From contig CANOBT010000020.1 in NCBI GenBank assembly GCA_947564305.1, positions 1 to 56,506 on the forward strand: a stretch of 56,506 nt of DNA, written 5' to 3'. Positions within the stretch are counted from its first letter, which is position 1; each line of letters opens with the position of its first letter. Shown here piece after piece: positions 8,623 through 18,200 of the stretch. A program made the position numbers and the translations under genes. The notes under the pieces are model-generated. The model worked only from the letters and a program-made list of their open reading frames with translations. It was not told the origin of the DNA and did not search any database. This DNA comes from an uncultured Lachnospiraceae bacterium. GTDB taxonomy: Bacteria; Bacillota_A; Clostridia; Lachnospirales; Lachnospiraceae.

Positions 8623-9938
8623 GGGCGCTGGCCTGGACGGTTTTGTGGGGAATTCTCAGCAGCTGCCTGCAATGCCGTTTCCTGAAAAAAATGCTTGGAG
8701 AAAAATATAGCTATACGTATCTGTGGTTTTATCTGGGCACCCTGGTTTATGGACAGCTAAATGTAAGGTTCACTCTGGCGGGAACCACTTTGGGAAACCT
8801 GATTTACCTGTGCAGTTGTTCGTTTGTGCTGAATATGCTGTTGTTTCACGGAAGCGCAGTCAAAAAAAGCTTTTTTACGTTGTGGGTATATTGTGTTCCA
8901 GGGGTGGCGCTTTGTGCAGTCTGGCCCATATTTCATGCACTGGCAATCACAGGAGGACAAAATAGCTGCTCTGATATTGTCCTTAATATGCTCAATATTA
9001 CATCACATTTGATTCAATTTCTGATGATGGAAATATTACAACAAAGACTCTATCTGCTAAAGCGTGATTTTACAGATAGGGATGCTATTTATTTCTTATA
9101 TATTATCCTGTTCATATACGCAGCGGTTACCATGCAGAATTACCTGTTTCTTGGAGCCAGTGATTGGACGAAAGAGGCTCTTTGGGTATTTGCCGCGCGT
9201 TCCAGTTTGTTGGCGTTTGGCGGTCTGGGGCTTTATATATTCTGTATCCTGATGCTGGAAAAACGTCTCGTGGAACGTTTGGCAAAGCAGCAGTATCAGA
9301 TGATGAGCGAACAATTGGAGGTCTCCAAAGAACAGTATGCTCATCTGGTAAAGATTCGCCATGATATGAAAAATCACGGGCTGTGCCTGGCACAGCTTTT
9401 ATCGGAGGGGAAGACGCCGGATGCGCTTCACTATCTGGAACAGTGCAACATCCGCATGGAGCAGGGCGAGAACATTGTCCGGACAGGTTCCGTTTTTGTG
9501 GATGCGTTGTTAAATCCGAAATATCAGCAGGCGTGTGAGTCTGGTATTGATATTTCGATTCAAATGTCTGTGCCTGGGGAGGATCAGATTGAACCGGTTG
9601 ACCTTTGCTGTCTTTTAGCAAATGCATTGGATAATGCGATGGAGGCTTGCCAGCGTGAAATGAAAGAGGGAAAGCCTGCCGGATGGATACGAATGAAAGC
9701 GCAGATGCATTCCAACTATTGGGTTCTGGAAATCAGTAACAGCATTAATACACCTGTGGCTATGCGCGGAGGCAGATTTTTATCCTCCAAACGGACAGGG
9801 AGCGAGGGAGTCGGGCTGCAGAATATCCGAACCGTAGTAGGACGGTATGACGGTGTGCTGGAGCTTCAGAGCGGGACTTGTTTTACATTGAGCGTGATGC
9901 TGCCGTTGACAGCAAAAAAGAACCCGTCTGCATCATAG
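8619..9938 (+). CDS. GHKL sensor histidine kinase (AgrC-like)
   Basis: The 439-residue protein has about six membrane helices in the first 215 residues, a short coiled region, H248 in KIRHDMKNHG, N-box LLANALDNAMEAC and G-box SEGVGLQNIR. It belongs with AgrC/VirS-type sensors, which often detect peptides. The start is TTG at 8619, and TTGA overlaps the stop of the LytTR gene, so translation is coupled. The LytTR regulator is its partner. Confidence 0.88.
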   Translation: MRALAWTVLWGILSSCLQCRFLKKMLGEKYSYTYLWFYLGTLVYGQLNVRFTLAGTTLGNLIYLCSCSFVLNMLLFHGSAVKKSFFTLWVYCVPGVALCAVWPIFHALAITGGQNSCSDIVLNMLNITSHLIQFLMMEILQQRLYLLKRDFTDRDAIYFLYIILFIYAAVTMQNYLFLGASDWTKEALWVFAARSSLLAFGGLGLYIFCILMLEKRLVERLAKQQYQMMSEQLEVSKEQYAHLVKIRHDMKNHGLCLAQLLSEGKTPDALHYLEQCNIRMEQGENIVRTGSVFVDALLNPKYQQACESGIDISIQMSVPGEDQIEPVDLCCLLANALDNAMEACQREMKEGKPAGWIRMKAQMHSNYWVLEISNSINTPVAMRGGRFLSSKRTGSEGVGLQNIRTVVGRYDGVLELQSGTCFTLSVMLPLTAKKNPSAS

Positions 9939-10001
9939 AAATAAATGTTCGGCATAAATAGTCCGATACTGAAATAAGAGGAAAGAAAGGAGAAAAGCGT
10001 A

Positions 10002-10616
10002 ATGAGGATTTATGCAGAACAGACAATCAACCTATTTCAGACAGGTATGCGAAAATCTGGCTTCCATCAGAATCAATCTGTTCAGGGGCAGCGCTCAGAA
10101 GCTGTGCGGAGAGATATGGCAGTCATATCCCCACAGGGAAAATCAGCCGGACTTTTGGCAAATCTGATGAACCAGAAAGAATTGATACAGGCGAACAAGG
10201 ATTCTCTGATTGAGATGACATTGGATGAGGAGAATACAGGCGGTTCGGCAGGCCTGCAGGAACAGTTGGAGGAATATGAGAAACAACTGGATTCCCTTGA
10301 TAAGCAGATTGCCGCAGAGATGGCGAAACAGGCGGAAGGTACTGAGAATACCGGTAAGAACAGTCTCCTGGAGCAGAAGCCTTTGAATACGGAAGGGACG
10401 GAGTCCGGGGATGACAGTCTTGCCCGGCTGACAGAGCAGGCGGCGGATTTTGAAAGGGTGGAGACGATGCAGCAGGCGGATGTAAGACGCGAGGGCGAGA
10501 AGCGCGTATGTGAAGCGGAGATTAAGTTAGGATCTCAGGCGGCGGTGCGCAAGCTCGAGAAGGCGGAGCAGATGGAAGGGCTTACGAGTCATATAAAATC
10601 GCTGCTGAGGAAATAG
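10002..10616 (+). CDS. hypothetical coiled-coil protein
   Basis: This 204-residue soluble protein is rich in E, Q, K and A. There is a likely coiled coil at about residues 80-110 (EQLEEYEKQLDSLDKQIAAE) and a second charged helical segment at 150-200. There is no signal peptide or membrane segment. ATG follows AAAGGAG. It sits 63 bases after the GHKL kinase and before a strong terminator, so it may be the last gene of that transcript. I do not recognise the family. Confidence 0.7.
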   Translation: MRIYAEQTINLFQTGMRKSGFHQNQSVQGQRSEAVRRDMAVISPQGKSAGLLANLMNQKELIQANKDSLIEMTLDEENTGGSAGLQEQLEEYEKQLDSLDKQIAAEMAKQAEGTENTGKNSLLEQKPLNTEGTESGDDSLARLTEQAADFERVETMQQADVRREGEKRVCEAEIKLGSQAAVRKLEKAEQMEGLTSHIKSLLRK

Positions 10617-10651
10617 AATCAGAAGCAGCCCATTTGGCTGTAGGAACCCAT

Positions 10652-10684
10652 AAAAAAGAAGCTGCTTTTGGCAGCTTCTTTTTG
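10652..10684 (+). terminator. intrinsic terminator
   Basis: AAAGAAGCTGC pairs with GCAGCTTCTTT (10655-10665 with 10671-10681) around a five-base loop, and T residues follow. It closes the 4241-10616 region. Confidence 0.85.
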
Positions 10685-10694
10685 CTTCGTCCTT

Positions 10695-10853
10695 TTATGA
10701 AAATACCTTCTTTATTCTCGCCCAGATTGCAGAATTTCTGATAGAATACTGTCTTACGGTTGACTGGTCACAGTACATGTAGCGCTCTTCACGCATCCAT
10801 TCCGGAATTTCAGGTTGTCTTGGTGTTTCCATTGCAGCACAAAATGTAATCAT
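10695..10853 (-). CDS. small hypothetical protein (52 aa)
   Basis: A short minus-strand frame from ATG at 10853 to TAA at 10695 is preceded by a near-perfect GGAGGCG site six bases away, after a run of A. The 52 residues are polar with several aromatic and basic positions (PEWMREERYMYCD near the middle, ARIKKVFS at the end). It has no membrane segment. Function is unknown. It shares the 10617-11058 gap with a terminator and the promoter of the PucR gene. Confidence 0.6.
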   Translation of the reverse strand: MITFCAAMETPRQPEIPEWMREERYMYCDQSTVRQYSIRNSAIWARIKKVFS

Positions 10854-10983
10854 AAAAAACGCCTCCTTTTTTTGTAATCGACTTGTGGATTATCTTGTTT
10901 TTTCCGCTCGTTCTTGTTACTTATATGATAGCAAATTTTCAGAATTTTCCAATGGATTGAAAACATAAAAATAAAATAAAAAA

Positions 10984-11012
10984 TTGTGCTCTCAGTACAA
11001 ATGAGATATAAT
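10984..11012 (+). promoter_or_regulatory. sigma-A type promoter of the PucR gene
   Basis: TTGTGC (10984-10989) and a perfect TATAAT (11007-11012) are spaced by 17 bases. The start of transcription would lie about 40 bases before the ATG at 11059. Confidence 0.65.
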
Positions 11013-11058
11013 ACAAACAGGCAAAGAAAAAGTGAAGTTATAGGAAGCGAGTGAGAAA

Positions 11059-12210
11059 ATGGGATTTACAATACAAGATATGATGTTGATTTCCCAGGAA
11101 CAGTACCAGATGCAGTTTATTGCCGGCAATAATGGCTGGTCCAACTCCATAAGCTGGGTACATATGGTGGAGGATATGGTGATCATTCAGCATTTTTGGG
11201 GAAAAGAACTGGCAGTCACTACCGGACTTGGGTTTGACACCACAGAAAAGCTTCGCATGCTCATTGAAGAGCTGATTCGGCGTCATGGGGCCGGATTAAT
11301 CGTCAATACAGGATATTATATTCATGAGATTCCGTGGGCTTTAATGGATTACTGCGATGAAAACGATTTTCCTCTTTTGACGGTTCCATGGGAAATCCAT
11401 TTGGCGGATATGATCAAGGACTACAGCATCCGCATTTTTATGCAGGGAACAGCGGATAAGGAAATTTCCAGTGCACTGATTCAAGCCATAGAACAGCCTG
11501 CCAATCAGGAGGAATACAGACAGAAGTTGTTGCCTTATTTTGACGAGGACGGGACTTTTCAAGTAACGCTGATTACGACAGATCATCTGGACGAAATGGA
11601 TACGGTAGAGCGGCAGAAGTTATCGTACCAGGTTCAGGTATATTTGGAGAACATCACGCATAATGGGAATTTTATGTACTATGACTCCAATTTTATGTTG
11701 GTAGTCAATGATATCACAGAGGAAGAATTGGATGAAATTGTCACTGGCATGGCCCGGAGAGCAAAACGGCGTATGCCTGGTATTCCGCTTTATACCGGAG
11801 TGGGAAGCTGCATGACCGATATCTCGAATCTGCATGTCAGTTATTCCAGGGCAAAAGCAGCGGTGCAGATGGCAAAGAAGAGAAAACAGGACTTGTTTTA
11901 TTTTGACGAGATGGGGTTGTATCGGCTGTTGTATATGGTAGATGATAATCGTCTGTTAAAGGAGATGGCGGAGGAGCCGCTGAGGCCATTACTGGAGTAT
12001 GACAGGAAGCACAAGGCAAATTATGTGGATACGCTGGAACTGTACTTGCGGCATAATGGCAGTATCCAGGCAGTCTCAGAGGAAATGTTTACCCATAGAA
12101 ATACCGTGATTTACAGAATGAATAAAATTAAAGAGCTGTTAGGGTCAAGTCTGGAACAGACAGAAGAGCGGCTGCCGTTTCAGATTGCATATTATATCCG
12201 GGCGATGTAA
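11059..12210 (+). CDS. PucR family transcriptional regulator
   Basis: The 383-residue protein has an N-terminal PucR ligand domain (about 1-120, opening FTIQDMMLI), a central GGDEF-like/CdaR region (about 165-280) and a C-terminal helix-turn-helix of the HTH_30 type (LYLRHNGSIQAVSEEMFTHR, then NTVIYRMNKIKELLG). Family members often activate purine or amino-acid catabolism genes. The next gene is a MATE exporter 216 bases downstream, which may be a target. The ligand cannot be inferred. Confidence 0.88.
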   Translation: MGFTIQDMMLISQEQYQMQFIAGNNGWSNSISWVHMVEDMVIIQHFWGKELAVTTGLGFDTTEKLRMLIEELIRRHGAGLIVNTGYYIHEIPWALMDYCDENDFPLLTVPWEIHLADMIKDYSIRIFMQGTADKEISSALIQAIEQPANQEEYRQKLLPYFDEDGTFQVTLITTDHLDEMDTVERQKLSYQVQVYLENITHNGNFMYYDSNFMLVVNDITEEELDEIVTGMARRAKRRMPGIPLYTGVGSCMTDISNLHVSYSRAKAAVQMAKKRKQDLFYFDEMGLYRLLYMVDDNRLLKEMAEEPLRPLLEYDRKHKANYVDTLELYLRHNGSIQAVSEEMFTHRNTVIYRMNKIKELLGSSLEQTEERLPFQIAYYIRAM

Positions 12211-12354
12211 AAGCAGTTTGAAAGATGTTATTTTGCTGCTGTTACGGGGCCGTACACTGTAACGTTATTTTAAAAGTTTGCGGAAGATAGGAAAAAACGC
12301 TTGCCATAGTTCCCCTTTTGTAGTAAGTTAGTAGTCAATGCGCAAATTGCTGTG

Positions 12355-12392
12355 AAAAGTATCCTGAACAGATTGCTCAGGGTACTTTTTTG
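12355..12392 (+). terminator. terminator-like hairpin in the leader of the MATE gene
   Basis: AAAGTATCCTGA pairs with TCAGGGTACTTT, followed by T residues. An outer pair, ATTGCTG (12346-12352) with CAGCAAT (12403-12409), would enclose it. It either ends the PucR transcript or acts as an attenuator for the exporter, whose ATG is 35 bases on. Confidence 0.6.
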
Positions 12393-12426
12393 AGCCGTTG
12401 GCAGCAATCGAAAGGAGGACTACAAA

Positions 12427-13836
12427 ATGGAACAAAGCAGGCAAAAAACAGGTTTTTTTAGGCGTTTTATTGGTGACAAAGCATTTTATAAAATGGTGCT
12501 GGCTATTGCGGTGCCGATTATGGTACAGAACGGAATTACGAATTTTGTAAGCCTTCTGGATAATATTATGATCGGACGCATTGGGACAGAGCAGATGTCC
12601 GGTGCGGCAATTGTCAATCAGCTTTTGTTTGTATACAATCTCTGCCTGTTCGGAGCAGTGTCCGGTGCAGGAATCTTCACGGCTCAGTATTTTGGACAGA
12701 AAGACCACGAAGGAATCAGGCAGACATTCCGGTATAAAATATGGATGGTTACGATTCTGACAGGGATAGCTGTTTGCCTTCTGTTTACTGCAGGAGAGCC
12801 GCTGATTGGTCTGTACCTGGAGGGAGATGGAGGCGCAGGGGCGATTGAAGCCACCCGAAATTACGGAATGCAGTATTTATATATTATGCTGATTGGCCTG
12901 CCTGCATTCATGCTGAGCCAGGTTTATTCCAGTACTCTTCGCGAATGCGGGGAGACGGTGACCCCTATGAAAGCCGGGATTACCGCAGTATTAGTCAATC
13001 TTGTTTTTAACTACATTCTCATCTATGGAAAATTTGGTTTTCCGGTACTCGGTGTGAAAGGGGCAGCCGTTGCAACGGTTATTTCCCGTTATGTGGAGCT
13101 GCTTATTGTGGCGGGGTGGACACACAGACATGGGGAGGAGAATCCATTTGTAAATGGATTATACAGTACTATGAAGGTTCCGCTGAGGTTGGTAAAGAAA
13201 TTCTTCTTGACAGGAGTGCCGCTTCTTATCAATGAGACTTTATGGGGAGCCGGAATGGCATTTCTGACGCAGTGTTATTCTGTCCGCGGACTGAATGTGG
13301 TGGCGGCTATCAATATTGCGAATACCATTAACAATGTATTCAGTGTCGGTTTTATCGCACTGGGAGAGTCGGTGGCGATTGTCGTGGGTCAGATTTTAGG
13401 CTCCGGAGATATGAAAAAAGCGAGGGATACGGACAACAAAATGATTGCTTTTGCTGTCATGTTCTGTACCGGTATGGCAGTGTTGATGTTGTTTGTGGCG
13501 CCGTTTTTCCCGATGCTTTACAATACTAATGTACAGGCCAGGGAACTGGCGAAGTATTTCATTATAGTGATGGCTTTCGCCATGCCTCAGAATGCATTCT
13601 TAAATGCTGCCTATTTCACCCTGAGGTCCGGCGGAAAAACCGTAATCACATTCATATTTGACAGTGGATGTGTCTGGTGTGTCAGTGTGCCGATTGCATA
13701 CATATTGAGCAGGTTTACAGGGCTTCCGGTAATAGCAATCTTTGCATTAGTCCAGGCAGGAGACCTGTTAAAATGTATCGTTGGATTTGTACTAGTAAAA
13801 AAAGGAGTCTGGATTCAGAATATCGTTTCCGGATGA
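12427..13836 (+). CDS. MATE family efflux transporter
   Basis: The 469-residue protein has about twelve membrane helices in two similar halves, with characteristic stretches near residue 25 (VLAIAVPIMVQNG) and at the start of the second half (FFLTGVPLLINETLWG). MATE proteins export cationic drugs or metabolites with Na+ or H+. ATG follows AAAGGAGG. The gene ends just before a strong terminator. The substrate is unknown. Confidence 0.9.
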   Translation: MEQSRQKTGFFRRFIGDKAFYKMVLAIAVPIMVQNGITNFVSLLDNIMIGRIGTEQMSGAAIVNQLLFVYNLCLFGAVSGAGIFTAQYFGQKDHEGIRQTFRYKIWMVTILTGIAVCLLFTAGEPLIGLYLEGDGGAGAIEATRNYGMQYLYIMLIGLPAFMLSQVYSSTLRECGETVTPMKAGITAVLVNLVFNYILIYGKFGFPVLGVKGAAVATVISRYVELLIVAGWTHRHGEENPFVNGLYSTMKVPLRLVKKFFLTGVPLLINETLWGAGMAFLTQCYSVRGLNVVAAINIANTINNVFSVGFIALGESVAIVVGQILGSGDMKKARDTDNKMIAFAVMFCTGMAVLMLFVAPFFPMLYNTNVQARELAKYFIIVMAFAMPQNAFLNAAYFTLRSGGKTVITFIFDSGCVWCVSVPIAYILSRFTGLPVIAIFALVQAGDLLKCIVGFVLVKKGVWIQNIVSG

Positions 13837-13842
13837 TGAAAA

Positions 13843-13880
13843 TGACAGCCTCGCCGTTTTTGCGGCGGGGCTGTTATTGT
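13843..13880 (+). terminator. intrinsic terminator
   Basis: GACAGCCTCGCCG pairs with CGGCGGGGCTGTT across a short T-rich loop, with a modest T-rich tail. It ends the MATE gene. Confidence 0.8.
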
Positions 13881-13909
13881 AAAAAATTATGTCATATTAA
13901 AATCATATA

Positions 13910-14947
13910 TTAACAAGTTTCCTGTTGGTTGGATAGAAAATTGCAGATTTCCTCTGCTGTTTTTTCAGGATTTTTGCAGATTGCATTATAGATAGAAAGA
14001 ATTTCTTCTGCTGTTGTTTCCATTTCATCGGCAATCACTGTCAAAGGCTTATTTTTTCTATACTTTTTCTGGATTAGGGATATTCGTTCCGTTAGTTTGG
14101 CGGCGTCTATTTTCTTTTTTGAGGCGTGTTGTTCATCTCTTACAGCGGCCGCTACAGCTTTTGGCAGCTCTATTTCCATTTCTTTTTCCACAGCCTTCGG
14201 CAATTCTTCTTCCAATTTTTCTTTCAATTTTTCTTTCAATTTCCTATCAAATTTTTCCCGCACGATTTCCATAACGATATCAGTCATACCATTTACCTCC
14301 TCAAATGTTTTTTGATTTGCGCGCATAATCGTGTCTAGAACTGAATGATACAGATTATTATCCGTATGCACCAAATAGTCCTCGATTAGTTTCTTTGCCT
14401 TTTCAGATTCCCTCAGATTATTTGTGAGACTTTTCAGCCAGAGATTTTCGGTCTCAGACAGACGCCCGGTTACAATAATCTGGATTGGGATAATATCACC
14501 TTTTACAAAATAAATTCCTGGCTCTGTCATTTCCACTACAAAATTTCTTACGGTTTCCAGATGCTGAATTAATTTGCGGGGATACTTTTCTGACACAAAG
14601 GTAATTGTCAGTTCATTCACAGAGATACTGTTTACGTAAGGCACATCTGCTTTATAAAAGCAAGTATAACCATAGACCTTGTAATAGTCATCAATGCTTA
14701 GAGAGTCACCGGGTCCCTTATATTCTACGATATTATATTTTTTAAATATCCTCCCAATGTTTTTCTTGACAGGCCGGGCCTTCTCTTTTTTTATAATCAG
14801 TACATCGATTTCCATTGGATTTTTTCCAAGCTGATGTTCATTCTCAAAAATCAGATTGTCCGCATCATCTTTTAGTTCAATCTGGATATCTGCAAAAAAT
14901 GCAGGATGCCAATAGGTTGCATCAGTTTCTTTTTTCTTTGGCTCCAT
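13910..14947 (-). CDS. Rpn-like PD-(D/E)XK nuclease-fold protein
   Basis: The 345-residue protein opens with a region carrying E36/H38 and MEIDVLIIKKE, then NIVEYKGPGDSL, which fits the D...ExK core of the PD-(D/E)XK superfamily as in Rpn (recombination-promoting nuclease/PDDEXK transposase-like) proteins of Firmicutes. A lysine/glutamate-rich coiled coil follows (about 235-290). The start follows AAGGAGG. It converges with the MATE gene. Such genes are often multicopy and patchily distributed. The activity is inferred. Confidence 0.7.
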   Translation of the reverse strand: MEPKKKETDATYWHPAFFADIQIELKDDADNLIFENEHQLGKNPMEIDVLIIKKEKARPVKKNIGRIFKKYNIVEYKGPGDSLSIDDYYKVYGYTCFYKADVPYVNSISVNELTITFVSEKYPRKLIQHLETVRNFVVEMTEPGIYFVKGDIIPIQIIVTGRLSETENLWLKSLTNNLRESEKAKKLIEDYLVHTDNNLYHSVLDTIMRANQKTFEEVNGMTDIVMEIVREKFDRKLKEKLKEKLEEELPKAVEKEMEIELPKAVAAAVRDEQHASKKKIDAAKLTERISLIQKKYRKNKPLTVIADEMETTAEEILSIYNAICKNPEKTAEEICNFLSNQQETC

Positions 14948-15217
14948 AGAAAACCTCCTTATTCTGTTTTCGTTAGGAGATTTTCCGTTGCTTTTTCAGA
15001 AAACCTCCTGCTTATTTTGGATAAAAGCACGAATTTTCTGAAAGAACGGGAGCCTTTCGCACCCTTGCATTGAAATGTCATAGATACAATGGAATCAGAT
15101 ATTCCATCATAATTGAACTTTAGAAAATATGCTTTTTCATATTCTAACACAGAGATGGTGCAGAATTCAAGACAAAATTTATATATATAATGTCCACCAA
15201 ATATAGAATTTTCAGAA

Positions 15218-15246
15218 TTGAGATATCCTCCCGCACATAGTAAAAT
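15218..15246 (+). promoter_or_regulatory. sigma-A type promoter of the mannosidase locus
   Basis: TTGAGA (15218-15223) and TAAAAT (15241-15246) are spaced by 17 bases and lie 50 bases before the GH38 start. Apart from this promoter I see nothing convincing in the AT-rich gap 14948-15295. Confidence 0.6.
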
Positions 15247-15295
15247 AGCATTATAAATTGAGCATGATAAAAAATTTAGGAGGAAAGCAAACAAC

Positions 15296-18200
15296 ATGTT
15301 TTTGACAAGCAGAAAATTAGAAAGACGAATCAGCGAGTTAGAGCAATACAGATACAGAGATATCATAGAATTAGAGCAATTTGCCGCCACGGAGGAGAAT
15401 CAGGGCGTCGTAAACCCAACACTTCCCACATCAGGATTTGAAGGCTGGTCCATCTTAAAGACCGGAGATACCTGGAAGGGACGCGACCGTTTCCTCTGGA
15501 TGCATAAGGAGCTGGAAATACCGGCTGAGTGGAAAGGCAGAAAAGTAGTCGGCGTCTTTGATTTTGGAAATACCGGAGGCGGAAATAATTCAGGCTTTGA
15601 GTCCATGCTCTATGTAAACGGTAAGATGTATCAGGGAGTGGACGCGAACCACAAGGAAGTCTTTTTTGACGATGCTCTCTGCGGAACTACCGTGGATGTT
15701 ACATTCCGGCTGTGGTCGGGTCTGGAAGGCGGCGGGGTTCCCAAAGACCAGGAGCACCGGATTACACGTGCGGACCTGGCATGTCTGGATGAAAAGGTGG
15801 ATGATTTTTACTATATGGCATCCATGGTATGGCAGACGATGGAACTGCTTAATGAGTCCGACCCGGTACGCCATGAGCTCTGCAAGGCACTGGACAGCGC
15901 GTGCCATTGTATTGACTGGTCTTATCCGGGAAGCGAGAGCTTTTACGAGTCCGTACATCAGGCAGATGATTTCCTGAACGAGCGCATTGACGGGATGGAC
16001 AAAAATTCCATGATTAACGTATACTGCGTGGGACATACACATATTGACGTAGCATGGCTTTGGAGGTTAAAGCATACAAGAGAAAAATGCTCCCGCTCAT
16101 TTTCCACTGTATTCCGTCTGATGGAAATGTATCCGGAATATATTTTCCTGCAGACACAGCCTCAGTTATATGAGTACATGAAAGAAGAGTTCCCGGAGAT
16201 TTTCGAGAATATCAAGGAAAAAGTAAAAGAAGGACGCTGGGAGACAGACGGCGCGATGTGGGTGGAAGCGGACTGCAACCTGACCAGCGGCGAATCGCTG
16301 ACAAGGCAGATTCTGCTTGGCAGTAAGTTTTTCAAAGATGAATTTGACAAAGATGTGGAATACCTGTGGCTTCCTGATGTGTTCGGTTATTCGTGGGCAC
16401 TTCCGCAGATTTTGAAAAAAGCCGGAATTAATACTTTTATGACTACCAAGATTAGTTGGAACCAGTACAACCGGATGCCTCACGATACCTTCAAGTGGAA
16501 GGGAATCGACGGCAGCGAGGTTCTGACTCATTTTATCACTACGCCGGAGCCGTGGGATGACAACAGCTCCTGGTTTTATACATACAACGGAAAGCTGATT
16601 CCGAAAACAGTAAAAGGTGTATGGGACGGATACCGCGATAAGCAGATGAACAAAGACTTGCTGATTTCCTTTGGATTTGGTGACGGCGGCGGCGGTGTCA
16701 ACCGTGATATGCTGGAATGCCGGAGAAGGCTGGATAAGATTCCGGGGCTTCCGAATGTGAAAATGTCCACTGCAGGCGAATATTTCCGCAAACTGCATGA
16801 CACTGTAGAAAATACAGACCAGTATGTCCATACATGGGACGGAGAATTGTATCTGGAATATCACAGGGGCACTTATACGAGTCACGGTTACAATAAACGC
16901 ATGAACCGGAAAATGGAACTTCTCTACCGGAGGACGGAATGGCTCACGGTGCTGAATGCCCTTTTGGCCGGAGACCTCAAAAAAGCGGAGCAGGAAGAAC
17001 TTACAAAAGGCTGGAAGCATATTTTAACAGACCAGTTTCACGATATTATTCCAGGCTCATCCATCCATGAGGTGTACGAGGATTCCACGAAAGATTATGC
17101 ATACATTGAAGGGATTGCCCGTGAAGTAGAGCAGACAGCCTGCGAAAATATATTGTCTTCAAAAGAGAATACATTTACGGTAGTCAATACTTCCGGATGG
17201 GCCATGGACCAGATTGTTTCGGTTCAGGGAAATGCGGACGGAGTCTATAGAGATACGGATGGAAACGAATTGATTTCACAAAAAGGAAACGGGATGACCT
17301 ATGTGGAAGTGAAGGATGTTCCGGCTACGGGATTCAAAACCATTGTTTTCGAGGAAATGAAAAAAGATGTGCCAAAGGCAGCATTTACAGTCAATGGCAG
17401 GGAAATCGAAACACCTTATTATCAGATTTCATTAAATCAGTACGGACAGATTACGAAGCTGTTTGACAAAACCTACGGCCGCGATGTGCTGCCGGAAGGA
17501 ATGCGCGGGAACGTACTTCAGGTATTTGAAGACAAGCCGCTGGACTTTGACGCATGGGACATTGATATTTTCTACCAGGAAAAGATGCGTGAGGTTACGG
17601 AACTGACCGTATTTGAAATCACGGAAATGGGACCGCTGTGCATGAATATCCACATGGAATGGAACTATATGAATTCTTACATCCGACAGGATATGATGCT
17701 CTACAGCAGTGACCGGAGGATTGATTTCCGTACAGATGTAGATTACCATGAACAGCATCAGCTTTTGAAAGCAGCGTTTCCGGTGGATATCCGCTCAACC
17801 TACGGCACCTATGATGTGCAGTACGGCAACGTAAGGCGGCCGAACAACTGGAATACAAGCTGGGAGCAGGCGCGGTTTGAAAGCGTGGCACACCGCTGGG
17901 CAGACCTTTCCGAGAGAAATTACGGCGTCAGTATCTTAAATGATTGCAAGTACGGGCATGATATCAAGGACAATGTGCTGCGCATCTCCCTTTTAAAAGC
18001 AGCTACTCATCCGGACCACTTGCAGGACCAGGGCGAGCACACCTTTACTTATTCCCTGCTTCCGCATGGAGGCGACTTTATCGAAGGGGCGGTTGTGCAG
18101 GAAGCATTTGCGTTAAATGAACCTATGCAGGTTTTGCCGGGAGAATGTGCGCTTCCGTATGACAGTTTCCTGTCCTTTGACAACGAACAGGTGGAACTGG

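Noticed and set aside
12241..12263. GTTAC...GTAAC hairpin with GGGGCCGT, resembling a tiny remnant of the palindromic element
   Set aside because: Only short blocks match the element ends and no flanking duplication is seen; it may simply be a weak hairpin after the PucR gene.
14959..15390. 143-codon minus-strand frame between the Rpn-like gene and GH38
   Set aside because: It overlaps the GH38 start and its promoter, lacks a good ribosome binding site and has AT-driven composition; no domain is recognised.
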